Shown one piece after another: positions 6,500 through 14,510 of a DNA stretch of 64,000 nt. The stretch's first letter is position 1; every line of letters starts with the position of its first letter. The stretch is from TWA4 sp051879195. GTDB lineage: Bacteria > Bacillota > Clostridia > Lachnospirales > Lachnospiraceae. The stretch spans positions 1 through 64,000 of the forward strand of contig JBJELO010000009.1 in assembly GCA_051879195.1 (NCBI GenBank), in the 5' to 3' direction. Below the pieces are notes generated by a model. It did not search any database. It was not told where the DNA came from and was given only the letters and a program-made list of their open reading frames with translations. Position numbers and translations under genes: made by a program.

Positions 6500-8386
6500 A
6501 TGAGTAATACCGCAATGGCAAATACGGCGCAGGCTCTTATGGATTCAATGACGCCAAAATTTGCCGTATCATATCTTCGCGTATCTACTCGCGGACAGGC
6601 CGAGCGAGGCGGTGGACACGATGAAGGCTTTTCGATTCCCGCCCAACGTGAGGCCAATAAGAAAAAAGCCCTGTCTATGGGCGCAATGGTGGGCAAGGAA
6701 TTTGTCGACCGTGGCGCATCCGCTAAATCCGCCGATCGCCCACAACTTCAAGCTATGCTTGAATATGTAAAAGAGAATGCCGATCGCGTAGATTACGTAA
6801 TCGTACATAAGGTCGATCGTCTCGCTCGTAATCGTGACGATGACAGCGACATTATGCGCGTATTGCGTGAGTGCGGCGTTCAACTTGTATCTGCATCAGA
6901 AAGTATTGATGATACACCTGCTGGTATGTTGTTGCATGGCATCATGAGTTCAATCGCAGAGTTTTACTCGCAAAATCTTGCCACCGAAGTCAAGAAAGGT
7001 ATGGGCGAAAAAATCAAAGGAGGCGGCACAGTCGGTCGAGCTCCGATTGGCTATCAAAATATCCGTCTTGTCGACGATAAAGGACGTGAGGAGCGTACCG
7101 TCATCACAGATCCGGAACGTGCACCATTGATTAAGTTGGCTTTTGAAGAATATGCTACTGGAAATTGGACTGTTGCAGATTTGGCTGATCACTTGGCGGC
7201 CTGTGGGCTCAATACTCGATCAACGCCTAAAATCTCCTCTCAGCCCGTTACGCTCAAAACACTCCATAAGGTTCTCGTAAACCCCTATTATAAAGGCGTT
7301 GTAAAATATAAGGGCATTGAGTATCCTGGAAGCCACGAAGCGCTTGTAGATACCGAAACCTGGGACAAGGTTCAAGCGATACTTGCATCGAGGATTAACG
7401 GCACTCGCAATCTTAAACATCCCCACTTTCTGAAAGGAAGCATTTACTGCGCATACTGTGGTGAACGAATGATGGTGAGCAACGAAAAGAAAAAAGATGG
7501 CACCATATATCCATATTTTGTATGCAGTGGCCGTCATAGTAAACGTAGAAAAGATTGTACAACAAAGGCCGTTCTGATAGACGTCGTAGAGAAAGAGATT
7601 GAAAAAATCTACGAAGCATACCAGCTTCCACCGGAAGTTCGAATTCTGCTGGAATCTTGCATACAAGAGATAATCTCCACAGAAAGAGCAAAATATGATG
7701 CTGAGCTGGATGGACTTAAAGGCGAAAAAGCCAAGCTTGAAAACAAGCGAAAAAAACTTCTTGAAGCTCATTACTGCGATGCGATTCCATTAGACCTTCT
7801 TAAATCCGAACAGCAGAGAATTGCAAAAGAATTGGCAAGCATTGAGCATGAAATCAAAATGCACGATACCACCTTTGAGCAAATAACCGAAAATCTTAAG
7901 AGAGCACTAGATATTGTAGAGAATTGCGGTGAGGCATATAAAAACGCCAGTGACACAATTAAAAAGCTGATGAATCAAGCAATATTCGAGAAGTTCTATA
8001 TTAGTAACGACGCAGATATGGAATTTAAGGTAGATGCAGAATTTAAGCCACCTTTCGACCAGATTCTTGAACCGGTTAAAGATGATATTATACGAATTAA
8101 TAGATTAGCACAGGATTGCTCAAGCAAGCTGAGCTATTATATAGACATAGCAAAAGACCACATCCAGAAAATCTTTGGATGTGGTCTTTATACCATAAAT
8201 AATTCCACGAATATGTCAACTTACTCGAACGGCTCAAATTTTTTTAGCCATAATAGTTCGAGTAAGGTACTTTTGGTGGACCTGGCGGGAATCGAACCCG
8301 CGTCCGAAAACCTGTCCATCCAAGTGTCTCCCATCACAGTTTCCGTTTTAACATTCCCTCCGCCCTACGCCCGAAAACAGGCTTAA
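6500..8386 (+). CDS. Large serine recombinase of the conjugative element
   Basis: The frame encodes 628 residues from the ATG behind AAGGAGG. The N-terminal resolvase domain has the catalytic serine in YLRVSTRGQ (Ser29), HKVDRLARN and the usual arginines. A recombinase domain follows (about 185-290), then a zinc ribbon starting YCAYCGERM (about 315-345), then a coiled coil (about 385-480). This is the integrase/excisionase of the element. Oddly, the frame continues 113 bp into the tmRNA gene on the other strand, giving a 'VDLAGIEPAS' tail that is translated antisense ssrA. A perfect hairpin (8153-8189) and +1-frame stops (8142, 8148) suggest the natural protein ended near residue 550. Confidence 0.9.
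   Translation: MSNTAMANTAQALMDSMTPKFAVSYLRVSTRGQAERGGGHDEGFSIPAQREANKKKALSMGAMVGKEFVDRGASAKSADRPQLQAMLEYVKENADRVDYVIVHKVDRLARNRDDDSDIMRVLRECGVQLVSASESIDDTPAGMLLHGIMSSIAEFYSQNLATEVKKGMGEKIKGGGTVGRAPIGYQNIRLVDDKGREERTVITDPERAPLIKLAFEEYATGNWTVADLADHLAACGLNTRSTPKISSQPVTLKTLHKVLVNPYYKGVVKYKGIEYPGSHEALVDTETWDKVQAILASRINGTRNLKHPHFLKGSIYCAYCGERMMVSNEKKKDGTIYPYFVCSGRHSKRRKDCTTKAVLIDVVEKEIEKIYEAYQLPPEVRILLESCIQEIISTERAKYDAELDGLKGEKAKLENKRKKLLEAHYCDAIPLDLLKSEQQRIAKELASIEHEIKMHDTTFEQITENLKRALDIVENCGEAYKNASDTIKKLMNQAIFEKFYISNDADMEFKVDAEFKPPFDQILEPVKDDIIRINRLAQDCSSKLSYYIDIAKDHIQKIFGCGLYTINNSTNMSTYSNGSNFFSHNSSSKVLLVDLAGIEPASENLSIQVSPITVSVLTFPPPYARKQA
8153..8189 (+). terminator. Terminator-like 14-bp hairpin inside the recombinase frame
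   Basis: AAAGACCACATCCA and TGGATGTGGTCTTT form a perfect 14-bp inverted repeat with a 9-nt loop. As RNA the stem ends in UCUUUAU. Two TAG stops in the +1 frame precede it by about 3-10 bases, as expected downstream of a real gene end. Confidence 0.5.
8221..8265. repeat. Nested dyad between recombinase and ssrA; candidate attachment-site region
   Basis: TTACTCGAAC and GTTCGAGTAA form a perfect 10-bp dyad enclosing a second one (GGCT/AGCC). It lies nine bases beyond the tmRNA CCA end, between the integrase and its presumed target. It could be a recombinase-binding dyad or the ssrA transcript terminator. No second element end is visible to test this. Confidence 0.4.
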
Positions 8387-8620
8387 GACTTCAGTAGCTT
8401 CATAAATGCTTTTTACTCCTCAAAGCTTTGGAGCAAAAGTTCCTTACCGAATACGATGCCGGGAACTCAGATGGTAAGCACTCTGAGGCCGACAGCTGCC
8501 ATTAGGCAGCGTATGCTAAATTATCTTCAGCGTTTAATTTTAATTCCGTTTTGATACGCAGTCACGGTCTGCGGATGGCTGCTCAGACTTCGAAATCCCC
8601 GTCGAAACCAGTACAAGCCC
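8274..8620 (-). ncRNA. ssrA: tmRNA (transfer-messenger RNA)
   Basis: On the minus strand the 5' end reads GGGCTTGTACTGGTTTCGAC, and the 3' end has the T-arm GCGGG-TTCGATT-CCCGC followed by CAGGTCC and an encoded ACCA. The acceptor strands GGGCTTG and CAGGTCC pair with the G3-U70 wobble needed for alanine charging. The mRNA part encodes AEDNLAYAA then TAA (8502-8528), followed by a GCTGCC/GGCAGC hairpin, so the gene is intact (about 347 nt). It rescues stalled ribosomes and tags proteins for proteolysis. It is the probable integration target of the adjacent element. Confidence 0.95.
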
Positions 8621-8659
8621 TGGTCAAAGCGGCAGACACAGATATACAGCATCTGCCGT

Positions 8660-8696
8660 ATCTGTAATACTAGCACAGGACAGATCAGATTGTCAA
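8660..8696 (-). promoter_or_regulatory. ssrA promoter
   Basis: On the minus strand TTGACA (8691-8696), an 18-nt spacer and an extended -10 TGC-TAGTAT (8667-8672) place the start about 40 nt before mature tmRNA. This is a consensus housekeeping promoter. Confidence 0.8.
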
Positions 8697-8704
8697 GAAA
8701 AAAA

Positions 8705-9400
8705 TTAAATCGCGTAATTTCGTTCTCCGAAGATGGCGGTTCCCACGCGGATCATGGTAGAACCCTCTTCGATGGCAACCTCGAAGTCGTTGGTCATGCC
8801 CATGGAAAGCTCGGTCATCTCCACGCCGGGAATCTCCATAGCTTTCAGCCGGTCACGAAGTCTGCGCATGGCACGGAAATGAACACGGTTTTCTTCAGGG
8901 TCGTCCACAAACGGAGCGATAGTCATGAGACCGCGGATCTGTACGTTGGGCAGCTGGGCAATTTCACGTACCAGCTCTTCCGTTTCGGAAGCACTGATTC
9001 CGTCCTTGGAATCTTCCTGAGCCATATTGACTTCAATCAGGACGGGGACTTTATCCACTCCTTTTTTAACAGCCTCCTTCTGAATCTCTTCTGCCAGACG
9101 GAGCGAGTCAACAGAGTGGATCAGGCAGGCCTTGTCCACGATGTATTTGACCTTGTTGCGCTGGAGATGGCCGATCAGGTGCCAGTTGAGCGGCTCCTTG
9201 ATTTCTTCTATTTTATTGCACATTTCCTGTACTTTATTCTCACCGAAGTCCTTCGTTCCGGTTTCCATGATTTCACGAATCAGTTCCACCGGTTTCGTTT
9301 TGCTGACTGCGATCAGCAAAACGTCTTCTCTGGGGCGCCCTGCCCGTTTGCAGGCAGCCTGGACACGGGATTCAACTTCCATCAGATTTTCTTTTACCAT
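8705..9400 (-). CDS. yggS: YggS-family PLP homeostasis protein
   Basis: This encodes 231 residues, the normal length. The PLP-binding lysine is in AVSKTKP (Lys34), followed by DFGENKVQE, WHLIGHLQRNK, SVDS, GLMTIAP and the closing SMGMTNDFEVAI and RVGTAIFG phosphate-binding motifs. Members are single-domain alanine-racemase-fold proteins that bind pyridoxal phosphate and buffer B6 and amino-acid pools; they are not known to catalyse a reaction. AGGAGG stands six bases before the ATG. It lies just upstream of ssrA on the same strand, but ssrA has its own promoter. Confidence 0.93.
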   Translation of the reverse strand: MVKENLMEVESRVQAACKRAGRPREDVLLIAVSKTKPVELIREIMETGTKDFGENKVQEMCNKIEEIKEPLNWHLIGHLQRNKVKYIVDKACLIHSVDSLRLAEEIQKEAVKKGVDKVPVLIEVNMAQEDSKDGISASETEELVREIAQLPNVQIRGLMTIAPFVDDPEENRVHFRAMRRLRDRLKAMEIPGVEMTELSMGMTNDFEVAIEEGSTMIRVGTAIFGERNYAI

Positions 9401-9553
9401 GATAGTTCCTCCTGTAGATTTTTTAGCAGCTGCCTATATTTTACACCATTTTCATATAACTGCAAGTAAAACGTGAGAATCCTTTACTGGAAGAATGCGT
9501 CGGGATGTGGTATGATAATAACTATGGTAAATATGAGAAAGGATGATTAACGA

Positions 9554-10678
9554 ATGAAAATTGATAATTTATATGATATTCCAAAACTGGGATTCGGTCT
9601 GATGAGACTTCCGAAAAAGGATGGAAAGATTGATATTGAAACGGCAAGCCGTATGGTGGACGATTGTCTGGCTGCAGGTTTCTGCTATTTTGATACGGCC
9701 TATGTATATGATGGGGGAGATTCCGAATGTGCGGTGAAGGAACTGTTGACCTCACGTTACCCCAGAGAGCAGTTCTGCCTGGCGACGAAGCTGCCTGCCT
9801 GGGAGATGAAGAGCAGGGAAGACAGGGACAGACTGTTTCAGATTCAGCTGGAACGTACCGGTGCTCAGTATTTTGATTTTTATCTGCTGCACGCCATCAG
9901 CCAGGAGAATATCGGCATTTACGATAAATTTGACTGTTTTGAATGGCTTCAGGAGAAAAAGTCTGAGGGATTGATCCGTCATGCAGGCTTTTCTTTCCAT
10001 GATACGCCGGAGATGCTGGATGAAGTGCTGACGAAGCACCCTGAGATAGAATTTGTACAGCTGCAGATCAATTACGCGGACTGGGAGAATGAAAAAGTTC
10101 AGTCACGCGGTGTGTATGAGGTTGCAAGAAAGCATGGAAAACCGGTTATTATCATGGAACCGGTGAAAGGCGGCAATCTGGCAATTCTCCGTGATGACAT
10201 CGGCAGTGTACTGAAGGAAGCACGTCCCGATGCATCTTATGCATCCTGGGCTTTGCGTTTCGCAGCATCACATGAGGGACTGCTGACGGTGCTGAGCGGC
10301 ATGTCCAGCGAAGAACAGATGAAGGATAATCTTGCGACCATGACAAATTTTGAACCTCTGACAAAGGAAGAAAAGGCCCTGATCAATCAGGTAACAGAGA
10401 AACTGAATCAGATTCCCACAGTTGCCTGCACAGCCTGCCGTTACTGTGTGGAAGGATGCCCTCAGGAGATTCAGATTCCCGATATGATCAAGTTTCTGAA
10501 TACATGCAGGGTTTATGATTACAACGCATCTGTGGGAAGAAGCTTCGATATGGCATTGAGAGACGGATCCGGCAGACCTTCTGACTGTGTTCAGTGCGGA
10601 CAGTGTGAAAGTGTCTGCCCTCAGCATCTGCCTATTATCAGTATTATGGAAGATGCATCAAAGGAACTGGAAAGGTAA
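9554..10678 (+). CDS. Aldo/keto reductase with C-terminal 4Fe-4S ferredoxin domain
   Basis: This encodes 374 residues. The TIM-barrel reductase part carries GLMRLP near the N-terminus, the catalytic Asp/Tyr in FDTAYVYDGG, lysine in ATKLP and histidine in YLLHAIS. The C-terminus adds two cysteine clusters, CTACRYCVEGCP (about 290) and CVQCGQCESVCP (about 345), typical of ferredoxin-fused reductases of anaerobes. Substrate is unknown. The protein is cytosolic and presumably NAD(P)H-dependent with iron-sulfur electron transfer. A TTTACT...TATGAT promoter-like pair precedes it (about 9483-9516). The histidine kinase gene starts four bases after its stop. Confidence 0.88.
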   Translation: MKIDNLYDIPKLGFGLMRLPKKDGKIDIETASRMVDDCLAAGFCYFDTAYVYDGGDSECAVKELLTSRYPREQFCLATKLPAWEMKSREDRDRLFQIQLERTGAQYFDFYLLHAISQENIGIYDKFDCFEWLQEKKSEGLIRHAGFSFHDTPEMLDEVLTKHPEIEFVQLQINYADWENEKVQSRGVYEVARKHGKPVIIMEPVKGGNLAILRDDIGSVLKEARPDASYASWALRFAASHEGLLTVLSGMSSEEQMKDNLATMTNFEPLTKEEKALINQVTEKLNQIPTVACTACRYCVEGCPQEIQIPDMIKFLNTCRVYDYNASVGRSFDMALRDGSGRPSDCVQCGQCESVCPQHLPIISIMEDASKELER

Positions 10679-10682
10679 ATCT

Positions 10683-11834
10683 GTGAAGGAAAAACATGGA
10701 TCCCTGTCTGCACAGCTTACATTGTTTGTACTGGCAGATCTGCTCGGCAGTGTGCTGGCCGGGCTGCTCATTAATATCATTGGAAAAAAGGTGATCGATC
10801 AGTGCTGTTCATCGGACCGGTATTCTGTTTCCGGACAGAATACGGTTTATTATAATTACCTGCTGGTGGGAAGTGTTATCTGTGTTTCTTTTTCTTTCCT
10901 GATTGTTTTTTTCATATATACATATTTCAAATTCCGCTATATCAGTCTGTTGAATCAGGAAGTAAAAGCGGTGGAAGACGGGGAATTATCCCGTTCGATT
11001 ACGGTCAGGGGACGGGATGAAATTACGGACCTGGCGGAAAGTATGGAGAATATGCGCCATTCTTTTACCGATAAGATGCTGACCATTGAGAAGATGCAGA
11101 AGGAACAGAATGATCTGGTAGCTGAGATGTCTCATGATATGCGGACGCCGTTGACCGCGCTGATGATGTATCTCGATTTTTTGAAAGATCAGAGAACTGC
11201 GGATCCGGAGATTTGTCTGGCTTATATCAATAAAGCTTATGAGAAGGCCGGATGTATTAAAGTTATGATGGATGACATGTTTTCCTATTTTCGTCTTGAC
11301 AGGGAGATAAGCTGTGAGCTGGAACAGGCGCCGGCTCCGGAGCTTCTGTATGAATTTGTTTCGGAAATCACCGCCATGCTGGAGCAGGATCATTTTCAGG
11401 TGCAGGAGCATATCAGTGTACCGGAGCGTAATATCCTTTTCTGCAGCGCATATATGAGCCGCATTGCCGGTAACGTATGTTCCAATATCCGCAAATACGC
11501 GGACAGAAAGGAACCGGTGAAGATAACGCTTCATCAGGAGGATGCACTTGTTCATTCCGCGGGGACGAAGGTGCAGGTACTGACGCTGACGGTCAGAAAC
11601 CGGAAGATGGCTCCTGAGTGTCCGGAGGAAACCGCTATGGAAAGCATGGGTCTTGGTATCAGGAATATTCAGAAGATGATGGAAAATATGGCCGGAGATA
11701 TGTTCTGTATTGAAGACAGGGTTGAAAACAGAGAGCATGGAAAAGATTTTTCTCCGGAGGAGACTGCACAGTTCCGGATATATTATGAGCTTCGCCTTAT
11801 GTTTCGGGTAACAGATGAAAAAATGGGGAATTGA
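10683..11834 (+). CDS. HAMP-domain sensor histidine kinase (orphan)
   Basis: The start is GTG, behind GGAAAGG that overlaps the end of the reductase gene; this gives 383 residues. There are two membrane helices (about 8-30 and 58-82) separated by a short external loop with two cysteines. A HAMP-like linker follows (VKAVEDGELSRSI), then the H-box EMSHDMRTPL with phospho-acceptor His at about 154. An N-box-like NVCSNIRKYA and a G-box MGLGIRNIQKMM end the protein. There is no response regulator on either side, and the gene is co-oriented with the aldo/keto reductase at four bases spacing, so they form an operon. The signal is unknown. Confidence 0.85.
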   Translation: MKEKHGSLSAQLTLFVLADLLGSVLAGLLINIIGKKVIDQCCSSDRYSVSGQNTVYYNYLLVGSVICVSFSFLIVFFIYTYFKFRYISLLNQEVKAVEDGELSRSITVRGRDEITDLAESMENMRHSFTDKMLTIEKMQKEQNDLVAEMSHDMRTPLTALMMYLDFLKDQRTADPEICLAYINKAYEKAGCIKVMMDDMFSYFRLDREISCELEQAPAPELLYEFVSEITAMLEQDHFQVQEHISVPERNILFCSAYMSRIAGNVCSNIRKYADRKEPVKITLHQEDALVHSAGTKVQVLTLTVRNRKMAPECPEETAMESMGLGIRNIQKMMENMAGDMFCIEDRVENREHGKDFSPEETAQFRIYYELRLMFRVTDEKMGN

Positions 11835-11852
11835 TAAAGGACAGATGTACGA

Positions 11853-11886
11853 AAACCTGCAGATTGGTGTGAATCTGCAGGTTTTA
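11853..11886 (+). terminator. Intrinsic terminator after the kinase gene
   Basis: AAAACCTGCAGATT and AATCTGCAGGTTTT form a perfect 14-bp stem with a 6-nt loop, ending in a T-rich 3' arm. Confidence 0.85.
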
Positions 11887-11958
11887 CGGATTTTAATGAG
11901 AATCATTCTCCCTGTTTGATGCTCAACGGGACGAAAGACAGAAACGTTTTATTATTGA

Positions 11959-11988
11959 TTGACAAAAACGGTTGATTCAGCATATAAT
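11959..11988 (+). promoter_or_regulatory. Promoter of the Ig-like/BY-kinase operon
   Basis: TTGACA (11959-11964), an 18-nt spacer and TATAAT (11983-11988): a near-consensus housekeeping promoter about 60 nt before the first start codon. Confidence 0.85.
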
Positions 11989-12053
11989 ATAGCGGATAAT
12001 AGCAGGTTGATTTTTTTAGAGGACTTTTTTACGGAGGAATTTAATCGAAGGCG

Positions 12054-12986
12054 ATGATTAGATTTATTAGAATAATGTGTATTAGTTTATGTACATTGTC
12101 ACTGGTAGCTTATATCGGTGTTAGCATATACAGCAGAAACAATGTGGATAACACTGCACCGGAGATCACCATGGAAGAAGATGAGATTACGATAAGTGCA
12201 CAGGACAGCATTGATGAGATTCTCAAGGGTATTACGGCTGTAGATGATAAAGATGGTGATGTAACTCAATATCTCACACTGGAGACATTCAGCAATTTTA
12301 TTTCACCTGGTGTCAGAGAGGCAACAATTGCTGTTTTTGACAGCGCAGGAAATGTATCCAGAGTAACAAGGACGGTTAATTACAGTGATTATACATCTCC
12401 GAGAGTTTCTGTGAAAGGACCTTTGAGAGCGCCTTTGAGTGATATGACAGCCCTGCTGAAGAAAATTCAGGTAACGGACTGTATTGATGGTGATATTACG
12501 GATAATCTGCAGATTGTCTCGGAAAAATCGATTTCTTCCGCTGTTCCTGCCAAATATCGGATGCGGCTTCAGGTGTCCAACAGTGCCGGCGATACACTGG
12601 ATATGCCTGTTACTGTAGAATTTTACAGTTCTTCAGGAACATCGGATCCGGCTATACAGCTGACAGATTATCTGATTTATGTGAAAAAGGGGAAAAAGGT
12701 GAATCCTCTTTCTTATTTAAAGCAGATTAAAGTATATTCAGATACTTATGTATGGGATCAGGATGAGGAAGAATTTGTTTCAGGTGCTTCGGAGGATGAA
12801 GAATATGACGAATACGGTGAGGAGACAAGGGAGACTATAGGTATAGACAAGATAAAAATTGATAATCCTGTGGATACTTCTGTACCGGGTACTTACGAGA
12901 TTCAGTACAGTTTGCAGGATTACGATAAGATTGAAAGCAGCAGCGTATATCTGATTGTGGTTGTCGAGGAACGGGAGGATAAATAA
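12054..12986 (+). CDS. Membrane-anchored Ig-like (DUF5011-type) protein
   Basis: This encodes 310 residues. One N-terminal membrane helix (about 5-25, IRIMCISLCTLSLVAYIGVS) anchors an extracellular part with two Ig-like repeats. Each repeat carries a DGD(V/I)T signature: AVDDKDGDVTQYL and VTDCIDGDITDNL. A third, more acidic domain follows with a glutamate/tyrosine-rich insert (about 240-265). Such repeats are structural or adhesive. The start codon follows GAAGG only two bases away, with GGAGG 16 bases away, so initiation is atypical. The stop overlaps the next start by one base. The link to the two downstream chain-length/kinase proteins suggests a role in surface polysaccharide assembly (inference). 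Confidence 0.75.
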   Translation: MIRFIRIMCISLCTLSLVAYIGVSIYSRNNVDNTAPEITMEEDEITISAQDSIDEILKGITAVDDKDGDVTQYLTLETFSNFISPGVREATIAVFDSAGNVSRVTRTVNYSDYTSPRVSVKGPLRAPLSDMTALLKKIQVTDCIDGDITDNLQIVSEKSISSAVPAKYRMRLQVSNSAGDTLDMPVTVEFYSSSGTSDPAIQLTDYLIYVKKGKKVNPLSYLKQIKVYSDTYVWDQDEEEFVSGASEDEEYDEYGEETRETIGIDKIKIDNPVDTSVPGTYEIQYSLQDYDKIESSSVYLIVVVEEREDK

Positions 12987-14494
12987 TGCAGGGAAATAAC
13001 GGAACTCTGACTGGAAACGACAAAATACAGTTTGATTTTGATTCCATATTACGTGATGTATTCAGGCAATGGTGGGTAATTCTCCTTGCAGCGCTGGCAG
13101 CAGCATTGATTACAGGTACATATCTGAAGATTTGCTATGAGCCGTATTATACAACATCTACTACATTTGTGGTGGGAAAGAGCGGTATCAGCAGCAATGC
13201 AGTTGCAGACAATCTGAGATCAGCCGAAAGTATCACAGAGAATTTTTCTGTTATTACAGAGAGCAGTCTTCTGAAAAAAAGGGTCTGTGAAGATCTGGGA
13301 ATTTCTTCTTTTGATTCACGGATTTATGTGGAAGCCATAGAGTCGTCCAATCTGATGACTCTGACAGTGAGGTCAGGCACTCCGCGTATGGCGTATCTGA
13401 CCTGTCTTTCTGTTATGGACTGTGCTCAGCAGCTGTGTGCAGATCTGGCGGAGAATATTTCGGTGAGGGTAATTCAGGAACCGACACTTCCATCTTCTCC
13501 GTCTAATCCGCTGGCAATCAGAAGCGATATGAGAAAAGCGGCTTTGTTTGCTGCTGCTGTCATGATTGTTATTTTTGTACTGTTGTCTTACTATAAAGAT
13601 ACTGTTAAAAATGAAGCGGAAATGAACAAAAAAATAGATGCCCGGCTTCTGGGAACTGTTTACCATGAAAAAAAGTATAAAACACTGTGGTTCCGGATAC
13701 TTAGAACGAGAAATTCACTTTGTATCGATAATCCTGTTCTCAGTTTCGGATATATCGAGTCTGTGCGGATGATGGCAACCCGGATTCATCAGGAGATGGA
13801 CAGACGTAATTATAAAACAGTTATGCTGACCAGTGTTTCCGAGAATGAAGGTAAATCAACTGTAGCTGCCAATCTGGCACTGGCACTGGCGCAGGAAGGG
13901 TATGCCGTTGCTTTGCTGGACTGCGATTTCAGGAAGCCATCTCAGTATAAAATATTTGATTTAAAGCACAAACAGTTTGAGATTACTGATTTCGGAGATA
14001 TGCTTCGTGACAGGAAAGAATTTAAAATGTATGCAGCAGGCCGTGAGAAAAAACTTCAGGCAGCGTTCAGTATACGTTCCCATAACCATATGCTGGATCA
14101 CAAAGTGGTGGACTGTCTGAGCGGGGTTCTGGAAGAATTGAAAAAAACTGTTGATTATATTATCATGGATTCCTCTCCTCTGGGGCTTGTTGCAGAAGCA
14201 GAGACACTGGCCAATATTGCAGATGCCAGTGTACTGGTGGTACAGCAGGATCTTATGGAAGCCAAGTATATTAATGACATGGTTGATCAGCTTAATCGTA
14301 CCAGATCCGATATGCTGGGATGTGTATACAACAATGTTCGTTCCGGTATTGTGAATCGTTTTGCTTCTTACGGTCATTACGGATACCGATATGGTTACGG
14401 TTACGGACATCGCTATTACGGCTATGGTTATGGTCGTTATCACTATGGAAGCAGTGAGAAAAAACAGAAGGACAACAAGAAAACTGATAAATAA
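12986..14494 (+). CDS. Wzz/BY-kinase: polysaccharide co-polymerase with bacterial tyrosine kinase domain (1)
   Basis: This encodes 502 residues. It has two membrane helices (about 32-50 and 180-200) around an extracellular Wzz domain. The cytoplasmic P-loop kinase has Walker A SENEGKST (about 287-294), A' ALLDCDFRKP (about 310-319) and Walker B YIIMDSSP. The tail is rich in tyrosine, glycine, arginine and histidine (YGYRYGYGYGH...), the cluster that is autophosphorylated in this family. These proteins set chain length of exported polysaccharide. Compared with its partner, the stretch after A' is divergent (no LP-G loop), so kinase activity could be weaker. Confidence 0.88.
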   Translation: MQGNNGTLTGNDKIQFDFDSILRDVFRQWWVILLAALAAALITGTYLKICYEPYYTTSTTFVVGKSGISSNAVADNLRSAESITENFSVITESSLLKKRVCEDLGISSFDSRIYVEAIESSNLMTLTVRSGTPRMAYLTCLSVMDCAQQLCADLAENISVRVIQEPTLPSSPSNPLAIRSDMRKAALFAAAVMIVIFVLLSYYKDTVKNEAEMNKKIDARLLGTVYHEKKYKTLWFRILRTRNSLCIDNPVLSFGYIESVRMMATRIHQEMDRRNYKTVMLTSVSENEGKSTVAANLALALAQEGYAVALLDCDFRKPSQYKIFDLKHKQFEITDFGDMLRDRKEFKMYAAGREKKLQAAFSIRSHNHMLDHKVVDCLSGVLEELKKTVDYIIMDSSPLGLVAEAETLANIADASVLVVQQDLMEAKYINDMVDQLNRTRSDMLGCVYNNVRSGIVNRFASYGHYGYRYGYGYGHRYYGYGYGRYHYGSSEKKQKDNKKTDK

Positions 14495-14510
14495 GTGATT
14501 GGAGTATATT

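Noticed and set aside
8274..8386. C-terminal 'VDLAGIEPAS' tail of the recombinase as a protein domain
   Set aside because: It is the antisense of the tmRNA T-arm and acceptor stem, not a protein motif.
8690..9469. Long plus-strand frame opposite yggS
   Set aside because: It is a shadow of yggS; the minus frame has complete family motifs and a ribosome site.
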